A stretch of DNA of 64,000 nt, from positions 19,364-83,363 of the forward strand of contig JAQXTH010000055.1 of assembly GCA_029219385.1 (NCBI GenBank), given 5' to 3'. Source of the DNA: Prevotellaceae bacterium. Lineage in GTDB: Bacteria > Bacteroidota > Bacteroidia > Bacteroidales > Bacteroidaceae. Made by a program: the position numbers and the translations under genes. This document shows, in pieces, positions 37,162 through 45,873 of the stretch. The notes under the pieces were generated by a model, which saw nothing but the letters and a program-made list of their open reading frames with translations, was not told the DNA's origin and did not search any database. Numbering within the stretch: position 1 is the first letter of the stretch; each line of letters opens with the position of its first letter.

Positions 37162-37710
37162 ATGTTTGTCGCCCAACAACTCAGAAAAAACAATATCGCC
37201 CAATTCCTTATATATATGTGGCAGGTTGAAGACCTGCTCAGAGCTTTCGACCTCGACACCGACCGCCTGAAGCAACACTACATCGCGCGCTTTGATCAAT
37301 GGACGGAAGAACAAAAGGCTGAGGCCCTTGAATGGTATCAAGACATCGCCAACATGATGAGAAGCGAGGGAATAACGAAAAAAGGCCACCTGCAAATATG
37401 CAAAAACGTGATTATCAACCTCACCGACCTGCACAACAACCTCATGGCCTCTCACAAATTCCAACACTACCACTCGGTCTACTCCAACGCTCTGCCTCTC
37501 ATCGTGGAATTGCGCTCCAAACAGCCCGATGCCGACCAACACAACGAATTGGAGAGTTGCTTTGAGTTGATCTATGGTCTTATGATGCTGAAAATGAAGA
37601 AACAAGAAATCAGCACCCAAACCGCTGAGGCCTCAAAGACCATATCCACCTTCATAGGCCTGCTGAGCGACTATTATCACCAAAACATCTCGCAACCTAT
37701 TGAGTTTTAG
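37162..37710 (+). CDS. DUF4924-family protein
   Basis: This 182-residue, mostly helical soluble protein (begins FVAQQLRKNNIAQFLIYMWQVEDLLRAF) matches the Bacteroidetes family DUF4924, whose function is not known. No signal peptide or membrane helix is seen. The stop lies 3 bp before rfbD, so the two genes are translationally close. It heads a plus-strand run that continues to 45083. Confidence 0.85.
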   Translation: MFVAQQLRKNNIAQFLIYMWQVEDLLRAFDLDTDRLKQHYIARFDQWTEEQKAEALEWYQDIANMMRSEGITKKGHLQICKNVIINLTDLHNNLMASHKFQHYHSVYSNALPLIVELRSKQPDADQHNELESCFELIYGLMMLKMKKQEISTQTAEASKTISTFIGLLSDYYHQNISQPIEF

Positions 37711-37713
37711 ACT

Positions 37714-38592
37714 ATGAGCGACAAGAAACAAAACATACTCGTAACCGGTGCAAACGGACAGTTGGGCAGCGAACTGAGAAGCCTCGCCACCCACTCGGAC
37801 AACCTCAACTTTGTGTTCACCGACATTGCCGAACTCGACATAACAGACCAAGACCAAATCTGCCATACGATAGAGAGAGAAGACATCGACACCGTGGTGA
37901 ATTGCGCCGCTTTCACCGCCGTTGACAAAGCCGAAGACAACCTGAAACTCGCAACACAACTCAACAGCGAAGCCCCCGAAAAACTCGCGCGCGCCATAAA
38001 CGAAAAGCATGGCACGATAATCCACATCTCAACCGACTATGTCTTTAACGGCCACAACCACACGCCATATAGCGAGGGCGATACCCCCTGTCCACAATCT
38101 GTTTATGGCAAGACAAAAGCCGAGGGCGAGCAAAGGGTGATGCAAGCATGTGAAAAAAGCATTGTGGTGCGCACGGCATGGCTCTACTCTCCATACGGCA
38201 ACAACTTTGTGAAGACAATGATGAGGCTCGGCAGGGAACGCGAGGAACTCAACGTGGTTTTTGACCAAATCGGTACTCCGACCTATGCCCGCGACCTCGC
38301 CCAAGCCATTGTCAAGATTATCAACACAGGGCAAAAAACCTATGGCATATTCCACTACACCAACGAGGGAGCCACCTCGTGGTATGACTTTGCCAAAGCC
38401 ATTCACCGCGCAGCCGGCATCTCCTCGTGCAAGATAAACCCCATAAGAACAAGCCAATACCCCACCCCCGCCTCACGGCCGGCCTACTCGCTGCTCGACA
38501 AAGCCAAGATAAAACAGACCTACAAAATAGACATTCCCCACTGGCAAGACTCTCTCAACGAATGTGTTGCCACAATACTGAATAAAAAATAA
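37714..38592 (+). CDS. rfbD: dTDP-4-dehydrorhamnose reductase
   Basis: This 292-residue short-chain-type reductase carries out the last step of dTDP-L-rhamnose synthesis. The NAD(P)-binding motif is [12 protein letters not shown], the catalytic Tyr-Lys lies in [11 protein letters not shown], and ISTDYVF and [17 protein letters not shown] are typical. The other rml genes are not in the window. It could feed the putative rhamnosyltransferase at 22853, although the genes are not linked. Confidence 0.94.
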   Translation: MSDKKQNILVTGANGQLGSELRSLATHSDNLNFVFTDIAELDITDQDQICHTIEREDIDTVVNCAAFTAVDKAEDNLKLATQLNSEAPEKLARAINEKHGTIIHISTDYVFNGHNHTPYSEGDTPCPQSVYGKTKAEGEQRVMQACEKSIVVRTAWLYSPYGNNFVKTMMRLGREREELNVVFDQIGTPTYARDLAQAIVKIINTGQKTYGIFHYTNEGATSWYDFAKAIHRAAGISSCKINPIRTSQYPTPASRPAYSLLDKAKIKQTYKIDIPHWQDSLNECVATILNKK

Positions 38593-38632
38593 AACATTTT
38601 TTCACAACAAAAAAAACGACACTTCCACAGCC

Positions 38633-40201
38633 ATGACAAACGAAATAACTCGACGACGCACCTTTGCCATAATCTCTCACCCCGACGCCGGAAAAACCAC
38701 CCTCACCGAAAAGCTCCTGCTCTTCGGAGGACAAATACAGGTGGCAGGAGCAGTGAAGAGCAACAAAATACGCAAAACCGCCACATCAGACTGGATGGAA
38801 ATCGAGAAGCAGCGCGGAATTTCGGTAACGACCAGTGTTATGGAGTTTGACTATAAGGATTATAAGGTGAACATTCTCGACACACCGGGCCACCAAGACT
38901 TTGCCGAAGACACCTTTCGCACCCTCACGGCCGTAGACAGCGTGATTATCGTGGTTGACAGCGCAAAAGGTGTGGAGACACAAACGCGCAAACTCATGAC
39001 GGTGTGTCGCATGAGAAAGACCCCCGTGATAATCTTCATCAACAAAATGGACCGCGAGGGTCAAGATCCTTTCGACCTGCTCGACGAACTCGAACAGGAA
39101 CTGCAAATCTCCGTGAGACCGCTGAGCTGGCCCATAAACCAAGGCTCTCGCTTTAAAGGTGTCTACAACATCTATGAGAAAAGCCTCAACCTCTTCACGC
39201 CCGACAAACAAAAAGTCACCGAGCAAATAGAGATCGACATCAACTCTGACCAACTCGAAAGCCACGTTGGTCAACAAGATGCCGACAAACTGCGCGAAGA
39301 CCTCGAACTGATCGACGGTGTCTATCCCCCCTTTGACCGCGAGACCTATCTCAGCGCCGACGTTGCCCCCGTGTTTTTCGGCTCGGCCCTCAACAATTTT
39401 GGAGTGAAGGAAATGCTCGACTGCTTTGTGGAGATTGCTCCCTATCCGCGTCCCACCACCGCGCTGGAACGCACCGTTGAACCCGACGAAAAGAAATTCA
39501 GCGGCTTCATCTTCAAGATAACCGCCAACATAGACCCCAACCACCGCTCGTGTATCGCGTTTTGCAAAGTGTGTAGCGGCAAGTTCACCCGCAACACGCC
39601 CTACCTCCATGTGCGCAGCGGAAAGACCATGCGCTTCTCCTCACCCACACAATTCATGGCACAGCGCAAGAGCACCATCGACGAGGCATGGCCGGGCGAC
39701 ATCGTGGGATTGCCCGACAACCAGACTTTCAAGATTGGCGACACACTGACCGAAGGCGAGCAACTCCACTTCAAGGGATTGCCGAGTTTCTCGCCCGAAC
39801 TTTTCAAATATATCGAAAACGCTGACCCTATGAAGACCAAGCAACTCAACAAGGGCATCGAGCAACTGATGGACGAGGGTGTGGCACAATTGTTTGTGAA
39901 CCAATTCAACGGCCGCAAGATTATCGGCACCGTGGGCCAACTGCAATTTGAGGTGATACAATACCGCCTCGAGAATGAATACAACGCAAAATGCCGCTGG
40001 GAACCGGCGAGCCTCTACAAGGCGTGTTGGATTGAAAGCGACGACCCCACCGAACTCGAAAACTTCAAACGCCGCAAATACCAATATATGGCTCTCGACC
40101 GCGAGGGGCGCGATGTTTTTTTGGCCGACAGCGGCTATGTGTTGCAAATGGCACAACAAGATTTCAAACACATAAAGTTCCACTTCACCAATGAATATTA
40201 A
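38633..40201 (+). CDS. prfC: Peptide chain release factor 3
   Basis: This 522-residue translational GTPase removes RF1/RF2 from the ribosome after peptide release. The G motifs are complete: [15 protein letters not shown] (G1), RGISVTTSV (G2), [12 protein letters not shown] (G3) and INKMDREG (G4). Domain II and the RF3 C-terminal domain ([24 protein letters not shown]) follow. Length is normal. Its last 11 bases overlap the start of the next gene. Confidence 0.97.
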   Translation: MTNEITRRRTFAIISHPDAGKTTLTEKLLLFGGQIQVAGAVKSNKIRKTATSDWMEIEKQRGISVTTSVMEFDYKDYKVNILDTPGHQDFAEDTFRTLTAVDSVIIVVDSAKGVETQTRKLMTVCRMRKTPVIIFINKMDREGQDPFDLLDELEQELQISVRPLSWPINQGSRFKGVYNIYEKSLNLFTPDKQKVTEQIEIDINSDQLESHVGQQDADKLREDLELIDGVYPPFDRETYLSADVAPVFFGSALNNFGVKEMLDCFVEIAPYPRPTTALERTVEPDEKKFSGFIFKITANIDPNHRSCIAFCKVCSGKFTRNTPYLHVRSGKTMRFSSPTQFMAQRKSTIDEAWPGDIVGLPDNQTFKIGDTLTEGEQLHFKGLPSFSPELFKYIENADPMKTKQLNKGIEQLMDEGVAQLFVNQFNGRKIIGTVGQLQFEVIQYRLENEYNAKCRWEPASLYKACWIESDDPTELENFKRRKYQYMALDREGRDVFLADSGYVLQMAQQDFKHIKFHFTNEY

Positions 40202-40790
40202 ACCCACGCCACGCAACTTCCCCTTCGACAAGGCCGACCTCGACAAGGCCGTGGAGACCCTCAGAAGAGGTGGAGTCATAGTCTACCCCACCGACACCAT
40301 TTGGGGATTGGGCTGCGACGCAACCAACAAAGAGGCCGTTGAGCGCATCTACAAGATAAAACAACGCAGCGACTCGAAAGCCCTCATCCTGTTGGCCGAC
40401 ACCGATGCCATGATTTCCAACCATGTAGACAACGCGCCCGAAGTGGCATGGAGCATCGTGGAACTCTCCGACAAGCCCACCACCGTGATTTTTGAAAAGG
40501 GCAAAAACCTCGCCACCAATGTTTTGGCGGCCGATGGCAGCGTGGCTTTCAGACTGACGCGCGAAGAGTTTTCAAACCAGCTGTGCCACCGCCTGCACCG
40601 CCCTGTCGTTTCGACCTCCGCCAACATCAGCGGCCAACCCTCGCCACACTGTTTCAAAGAAATATCGCAGGAAATCATTGACTGCGCCGACTATGTGGTT
40701 GCATATCGACAAGACGACACCACGCCGGCCTCACCCTCTACAATCATAAAGATAAACAACAACAGCGAGGTGAAAATCATAAGAAAATAA
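40191..40790 (+). CDS. tsaC: L-threonylcarbamoyladenylate synthase (Sua5/YciO/YrdC)
   Basis: This 199-residue cytosolic enzyme makes threonylcarbamoyl-AMP from threonine, bicarbonate and ATP for t6A37 of tRNA. The YrdC motifs are present: [43 protein letters not shown], and [16 protein letters not shown]. The ATG lies within prfC (11-bp overlap). The t6A product is the substrate of MtaB encoded at 23889. The YrdC-ClC-Fmt order is common in Bacteroidales. Confidence 0.93.
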   Translation: MNIKPTPRNFPFDKADLDKAVETLRRGGVIVYPTDTIWGLGCDATNKEAVERIYKIKQRSDSKALILLADTDAMISNHVDNAPEVAWSIVELSDKPTTVIFEKGKNLATNVLAADGSVAFRLTREEFSNQLCHRLHRPVVSTSANISGQPSPHCFKEISQEIIDCADYVVAYRQDDTTPASPSTIIKINNNSEVKIIRK

Positions 40791-40823
40791 CAACCCATCT
40801 TCTTCCCCTCCACTCCTTCACCC

Positions 40824-42587
40824 ATGACAAACAAAGCATTAGACATAATCAACTACATAAACAACAAGCTCAGCAAAAAGCAGGTCGTGATACTCATGAG
40901 TTTTCTTGTGGGTGTGTTTACGGCCTTTGCCGCTTTGATATTGAAGACGCTGATTGAGCTGATGCAAGACATCCTGACCCACAGTTCAGACATCACCCAC
41001 ATCAATTGGCTCTATCTCGTCTTTCCAGCCATAGGCGTGTTGATCTGTGCCTTGTTCATAAAATACGTGGTTAGAGACGACATAGGCCACGGAGTGACCA
41101 AGATTCTCTTTGCCATTTCGCGTCGCCAAGGCAAGATAAAGCGCCACAACTGCTGGTCGAGCATCATTGCCAGCAGCATAACGATTGGTTTCGGTGGTTC
41201 GGTGGGAGCAGAGTCGCCCATAGTGTTGACCGGCTCTGCCATAGGCTCAACGATAGGCAAGATGTTTCATGTGAACCAGAAGACTTTGATGTTGCTGATA
41301 GGCTGTGGTGCCGCCGGTGCCATTTCGGGCATATTCAAGGCTCCGTTTGCCGGACTGTTGTTTACGCTCGAAGTGCTGATGCTCGACCTGACCATGGCCC
41401 ACCTCGTGCCACTGATTGTTTCGTGTGTCACAGCCGCCATTCTCACCTACGCCATCAATGGCTTTGACTCTATGTTTACCTTCAGGCTGAGCGAGCAATT
41501 TGAGATTGCCTACGTATGGCCCGTGATTTTGCTGGGCATTTGCTGCGGACTTATCTCACTCTATTTCACCAAGGTGATGAACTCCATAGAGACACTCTTT
41601 CGCAAGAGCCACAACCTCTATCTCAAATGGTTGGCAGGCGGCATAGTGCTGAGCCTGCTCGTTTTTCTCTTTCCTCCGCTCTATGGCGAGGGCTACAACA
41701 CAATCCACACACTGCTCAACGGCAACCCCTCTGACCTGCTCAACAACTCGCCCTTTTATGGCACCCCCTATCTCCTTGTGTTTATAGGCTGCATAATAAC
41801 CTTTAAGGTTGTTGCCACCACAGTGACCACCGGTGCGGGCGGTTGTGGAGGTTTGTTTGCCCCCTCGCTCTTTTTGGGCTGCCTCATGGGCTTTTTGTTT
41901 GCCACGCTGTGGAACAGGGGTGGTTTTGCCACACCGGTGCCCATCTCAATATGCTGTTTGCTGGGCATGGCGGCCGTGATGACTGCCATAATGCATGCCC
42001 CCCTCACAAGCATATTTCTCATTGCCGAGATAACGGGCGGCTATGCCTTGTTGGTGCCTCTCATGCTCATCTGCGTGACGGCCTACCTCACCATTCGCAT
42101 TTTTGAGCCTCATAGCATCTATGCCCTGCGCCTTGCAAAGAAAGGACAACTCGTCACCCACCACAAAGACCAGGCCATTCTCACCCTGATGAGCCTCGAG
42201 TCGGTGATCGATCGCTATTGTATGAGAGTGAAGCCCACAATTCCGCTCGGCGAGCTTGTGATGATGTTTGCAAAAGAGAAAGAAGACACTTTCCCCGTGG
42301 TTGACGGCGGAGACAAACTTCACGGACTAATCAACCTCAAAGACATTCGCAAGGTGTTGTTTCGCCAAGAATTATACAACGCTTTCACTGCCGAGCAACT
42401 CATGACCCCCTCGCCCGACATTCTTTCCATCAACGCCCCAATGACTTATGTGATGGACTGCTTTGAGAAATCGGGTGCAGAGGTGCTGCCGGTGGTCGAC
42501 GAAAACAATCTCTTCGTGGGACTCATACACAAAACTGTTCTCTTTGAAGCCTATCGGCAGACCCTCGTGGATTTCTCTGAAGAATAA
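40824..42587 (+). CDS. ClC-family chloride channel/transporter with CBS domains
   Basis: This 587-residue membrane protein has the ClC core with selectivity-filter-like motifs (GFGGSVGAESPIVLTGSAIGS, GCGAAGAISGIFKAPFAGLLFTLEV, TTGAGGCGGLFAPSLFLGCLMG). A cytosolic pair of CBS domains follows (about 440-580: RVKPTIPLGELVMMFAKEKEDTFPVVD and QLMTPSPDILSINAPMTYVMDCFEKSGAEVLPVVD). It moves chloride or a related anion. Whether it is a channel or an H+-coupled antiporter is not certain. CBS pairs usually bind adenine nucleotides. Confidence 0.94.
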   Translation: MTNKALDIINYINNKLSKKQVVILMSFLVGVFTAFAALILKTLIELMQDILTHSSDITHINWLYLVFPAIGVLICALFIKYVVRDDIGHGVTKILFAISRRQGKIKRHNCWSSIIASSITIGFGGSVGAESPIVLTGSAIGSTIGKMFHVNQKTLMLLIGCGAAGAISGIFKAPFAGLLFTLEVLMLDLTMAHLVPLIVSCVTAAILTYAINGFDSMFTFRLSEQFEIAYVWPVILLGICCGLISLYFTKVMNSIETLFRKSHNLYLKWLAGGIVLSLLVFLFPPLYGEGYNTIHTLLNGNPSDLLNNSPFYGTPYLLVFIGCIITFKVVATTVTTGAGGCGGLFAPSLFLGCLMGFLFATLWNRGGFATPVPISICCLLGMAAVMTAIMHAPLTSIFLIAEITGGYALLVPLMLICVTAYLTIRIFEPHSIYALRLAKKGQLVTHHKDQAILTLMSLESVIDRYCMRVKPTIPLGELVMMFAKEKEDTFPVVDGGDKLHGLINLKDIRKVLFRQELYNAFTAEQLMTPSPDILSINAPMTYVMDCFEKSGAEVLPVVDENNLFVGLIHKTVLFEAYRQTLVDFSEE

Positions 42588-42627
42588 ACGCTATCTCGGA
42601 TTAAACCCAAATCAAGACATATAAAAA

Positions 42628-43596
42628 ATGACAAAGAAAGACCTCCGCATAGTTTATCTCGGCACACCCGACTTTGCCGTGGAAGCCCTCAAACGATTGG
42701 TAGAAGAAGACTACAACGTGGTGGCAGTGGTCACCATGCCCGACAAGCCCGTGGGGCGACACCAAAACAAGTTGCAGGCCAGCCCCGTGAAAGAGTTTGC
42801 CGTGAGCCATGGTCTGCCCGTGTTGCAGCCCGAGAGTTTGAAAAACCCCGATTTCATCGAAGAGTTGCGATCGTTTCGCGCTGATTTGCAAATTGTGGTG
42901 GCATTTAGAATGCTGCCCGAAACAGTGTGGGCCATGCCTCGCTTTGGCACGTTCAACATACACGCCTCTCTGCTGCCCCAATATCGCGGCGCGGCACCCA
43001 TAAACTGGGCCATCATCAACGGCGACAAAGAGAGCGGACTGACCACTTTCTTTCTGAAACACGACATCGACACCGGCGACATAATAGACCGCGTCTCTGT
43101 GCCTATAAGCGACAGCTGCACTTTCGGCCAACTACACGACACACTCATGGCCCTCAGCGGAGACCTCGCTCTGAAGACCGTTGACACAATCATTTCGGGC
43201 ACCGTGAAGCCCATCCCACAGACAACACTCGAAAACGACACTCCGCTGAAACCGGCACCCAAGATTTTCAAAGAGACCTGCCACATAGACCTCACCAAAA
43301 GTCTGGACGAGACATATAACTTTGTGCGCGGCCTATCACCCTCACCCGGAGCATGGGCCACCCTCGTCACCGGCAACCAACAAATTGTCTTGAAAATATT
43401 TGAAGCAACAAAAAATCCCACCACCCACAACCACCCCACCGGCAAAATCATCTGCGACGGCAAGAAGAAACTTTCCCTTGCACTCAAAGATGGACTGCTC
43501 GAAATAACACAACTGCAAATAGCCGGCAAAAAACGAATGGCAACACGCGACTTTCTGTGTGGATTTAATTTCCAAGGCAACGAAACCCTCATTTAA
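42628..43596 (+). CDS. fmt: Methionyl-tRNA formyltransferase
   Basis: This 322-residue cytosolic enzyme formylates initiator Met-tRNA using 10-formyl-tetrahydrofolate. The N-terminal formyltransferase domain shows GTPDFAVEALKRLV, MPDKPVGRHQNK, the catalytic region FNIHASLLPQYRGAAPINWAI and LKHDIDTGDII. The C-terminal OB-like tRNA-binding domain includes RGLSPSPGAWATL. It follows the ClC gene by 40 bp in the same run. Confidence 0.96.
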   Translation: MTKKDLRIVYLGTPDFAVEALKRLVEEDYNVVAVVTMPDKPVGRHQNKLQASPVKEFAVSHGLPVLQPESLKNPDFIEELRSFRADLQIVVAFRMLPETVWAMPRFGTFNIHASLLPQYRGAAPINWAIINGDKESGLTTFFLKHDIDTGDIIDRVSVPISDSCTFGQLHDTLMALSGDLALKTVDTIISGTVKPIPQTTLENDTPLKPAPKIFKETCHIDLTKSLDETYNFVRGLSPSPGAWATLVTGNQQIVLKIFEATKNPTTHNHPTGKIICDGKKKLSLALKDGLLEITQLQIAGKKRMATRDFLCGFNFQGNETLI

Positions 43597-43639
43597 TCCA
43601 AAACAGTAACAGACCACAACAAAAACATATCACATTCCC

Positions 43640-44692
43640 ATGACAGAAACAAAAGGACATTTTCTTCACGGCATGTTGCTGATGGTGCTTATGTCGCTAT
43701 CGGCATTCTATATCGCCCAATTTGATTTCATAAAAGCCCTGTCGCTCAGTCCTCTGATTGTGGGCATAATTCTGGGCATGGTCTACGCCAACACGCTAAG
43801 AGCCTATATGCCGCCCCAATGGGAAAAGAGCGTGAAGTATTGCACAAAACGCATTCTGCGCACCGGCATCATTCTCTACGGCTTCAGACTCACGTTTCAA
43901 GAAGTGTGCAACATTGGTCTGCCGGCAATTGAGGTAGACTGCTTAGTGATAGCCACCACCATGCTTATCGGTTGGATAGTCGGCAAACTGCTGCGCATGG
44001 ACCCCGACACCACACTGATGACCTCTACCGGCTCGGCCATCTGTGGAGCAGCGGCTGTGTTGGGAGCCGAGCCCGTGGTGAAATGTGAGAACCACAAAAC
44101 GGCCATTGCCGTCTCGACGGTAGTAATCTTCGGCGTGTTGTCGATGTTTGTTTACCCCATTCTCTACCGCCTCGGAATTTTCAACCTCACCGTAGAGCAA
44201 ATGGGCATCTACACCGGCGGCACCCTCCACGAAGTTGCCAACGTGGTTGGAGCAGGCAACGCCATGGACCCCACCGGCTCACTCCACATTGCCGACAACG
44301 CCACCATCACCAAGATGATAAGAGTAATTATGCTCGCGCCCGTGCTTATCATCATGAGCATTCTCTTGTCGCGCAAAGACAAGACTCTTGCACCCGGCAA
44401 CAAGTCTCGCAAGACAAAAATCACCATTCCCTGGTTTGCCATCGGCTTCCTTGTGGTGATTGCCCTCAACTCGCTGCTCGACATGATTGTGCCCACAGAC
44501 ATCCTCTCGGTGTCGCGCTCGACGATAAACGACTTCGACACCCTTTTGCTCACAATAGCCATGACTGCCCTCGGAGCCGACACAAGTTTCGACAAATTCC
44601 GCCAGGCAGGGGCAAAGCCTTTTCTTCTTGCCGCCATCATTTGGCTGTGGCTAATCTTCGGGGGATATGCCATGACAAAACTGCTCGTCTAA
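43640..44692 (+). CDS. YeiH-family putative sulfate exporter
   Basis: This 350-residue polytopic membrane protein of the YeiH/YadS-like family has about ten hydrophobic segments. Typical stretches are PLIVGIILGMVYAN, LRTGIILYGFRLTFQEV, TGSAICGAAAVLGAEPVVK and GGTLHEVANVVGAG. The family is annotated as putative sulfate or organic-anion transporters on limited evidence. It sits in the plus-strand run 22 bp upstream of a DUF486 gene. Substrate is unknown. Confidence 0.88.
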   Translation: MTETKGHFLHGMLLMVLMSLSAFYIAQFDFIKALSLSPLIVGIILGMVYANTLRAYMPPQWEKSVKYCTKRILRTGIILYGFRLTFQEVCNIGLPAIEVDCLVIATTMLIGWIVGKLLRMDPDTTLMTSTGSAICGAAAVLGAEPVVKCENHKTAIAVSTVVIFGVLSMFVYPILYRLGIFNLTVEQMGIYTGGTLHEVANVVGAGNAMDPTGSLHIADNATITKMIRVIMLAPVLIIMSILLSRKDKTLAPGNKSRKTKITIPWFAIGFLVVIALNSLLDMIVPTDILSVSRSTINDFDTLLLTIAMTALGADTSFDKFRQAGAKPFLLAAIIWLWLIFGGYAMTKLLV

Positions 44693-44714
44693 ACATATAT
44701 CATCTTTTTAAAGT

Positions 44715-45083
44715 ATGTCTGCTCTCTACACCATAATACTGCTCATCGTGTCGAACATCTTTATGACACTCGCATGGTATGGTCACCTCAAGTTGCAACA
44801 AACGGGGCGTATCTCCCATTGGCCTCTGATTGGAGTGATAGTTTTCTCATGGGCTATCGCGTTGGCTGAATATATGTGTCAGGTGCCTGCCAACAGAATA
44901 GGTTTTCGCGAAAACGGCGGTCCTTTCTCACTCATGCAACTAAAGATAATTCAAGAGGCCATCTCGCTGATTGTATTCACCCTGCTTGCCACCATGATGT
45001 TTCGCGGTGAACACCTGCAATGGAATCACCTCGTGGCATTTGCCTGCATCATTGCGGCGGTGTTTTTTGCCTTTCTCAAATAA
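44715..45083 (+). CDS. DMT-family small membrane protein (DUF486)
   Basis: This 122-residue protein has four hydrophobic helices. The family-specific middle is FSWAIALAEYMCQVPANRIGFRENGGPFSLMQLKIIQEAISLIVF, which identifies DUF486, a member of the drug/metabolite transporter superfamily. At half the size of full DMT proteins it would act as an oligomer. The substrate is not known. It is the last gene of the plus-strand run. Confidence 0.9.
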   Translation: MSALYTIILLIVSNIFMTLAWYGHLKLQQTGRISHWPLIGVIVFSWAIALAEYMCQVPANRIGFRENGGPFSLMQLKIIQEAISLIVFTLLATMMFRGEHLQWNHLVAFACIIAAVFFAFLK

Positions 45084-45124
45084 AAGTCCGCATTTGGCAT
45101 TATGAAATTTTAATATCATGATTT

Positions 45125-45155
45125 ATTGCCAATTCAAAAATAATGACTTACTTTG
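45125..45155 (+). promoter_or_regulatory. Promoter-like element of trxA
   Basis: ATTG (45125-45128), a 19-bp spacer and TTACTTTG (45148-45155, one mismatch to the consensus), 33 bp before the start codon. Confidence 0.55.
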
Positions 45156-45188
45156 CACCCATATTAGTAACCCTACAACCGAAAAAAA

Positions 45189-45503
45189 ATGACAATCGAA
45201 ATCACAGACAAAAACTATGAGCAACTTGTTGCCCAAGGCAAACCGATGGTGATTGACTTCAACGCCGAGTGGTGTGGGCCCTGTCGCAAAATGGCTCCAA
45301 TAATTGATATGCTTGCAGAGAAATACGATGGGCAAGTGATTATTGGCTCATGCAACGTGGACGAAAACGAAGAACTGCCGGCAAAATTTGGTGTCTACTC
45401 CATTCCTGCCATTTTCTTTATCAAAAACGGTGAAACGACCGACAAAAGCGTGGGAGCCGTGCCGGCCTCAACAGTGGAAGCAAAAATACAAGCCCTCCTC
45501 TAA
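45189..45503 (+). CDS. trxA: Thioredoxin
   Basis: This 104-residue thiol-disulfide reductant has the active site W28-C29-G30-P31-C32 in FNAEWCGPCRKMAP. The cis-proline segment YSIPAIFFIKNG and full family length are present, and it lacks a signal peptide, so it is cytosolic. It has its own promoter and a strong terminator 25 bp after the stop codon. Confidence 0.97.
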   Translation: MTIEITDKNYEQLVAQGKPMVIDFNAEWCGPCRKMAPIIDMLAEKYDGQVIIGSCNVDENEELPAKFGVYSIPAIFFIKNGETTDKSVGAVPASTVEAKIQALL

Positions 45504-45527
45504 GAGAAAGAGTTTTTCCCAATACGC

Positions 45528-45569
45528 AAAAATCCCTTCGCGTCGGTTGTGACGCGAAGGGATTTTTTT
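45528..45569. terminator. Terminator of trxA, probably bidirectional
   Basis: A 17-bp perfect stem (AAAAATCCCTTCGCGTC and complement) surrounds the loop GGTTGT, with T7 after it. Its AAAAATCCC...GGGATTTTT design matches the terminator at 25772. Confidence 0.9.
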
Positions 45570-45690
45570 ATTAAACCTGTAACGGTCATTAGATTTAGGT
45601 TTAACAAGTCATTCTATTTGGGTTTATTTTCACCCTGACAAAATAAAATGGTCTATCTGCCGTTATATTATAAACAACAACCAAAACCAA

Positions 45691-45810
45691 ATGCCTATGA
45701 ACGAATCTCTACTCCCTGAACTTTCACCACGCATGGAAACTATCGCTTTACTAAAATTGGCAGCACGGGTAATCATGCGTCCCGAAAGAAATTCCATTGC
45801 ATTGAACTAA
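45691..45810 (+). CDS. Possible 39-residue protein
   Basis: A short frame (begins MPMNESLLPEL, contains METIALLKLAARVIMRPERN) lies in the 370-bp gap between trxA and the exporter of the peptide cluster. It is amphipathic and basic at the end. No promoter box and no family are recognised. Apart from this and the trxA terminator the gap shows nothing. Confidence 0.3.
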   Translation: MPMNESLLPELSPRMETIALLKLAARVIMRPERNSIALN

Positions 45811-45873
45811 AGGCCACCGCCACAAAACCGCCCTGTAAGTGGGCGAACAACAAAACATATCATTGCCGTATCA

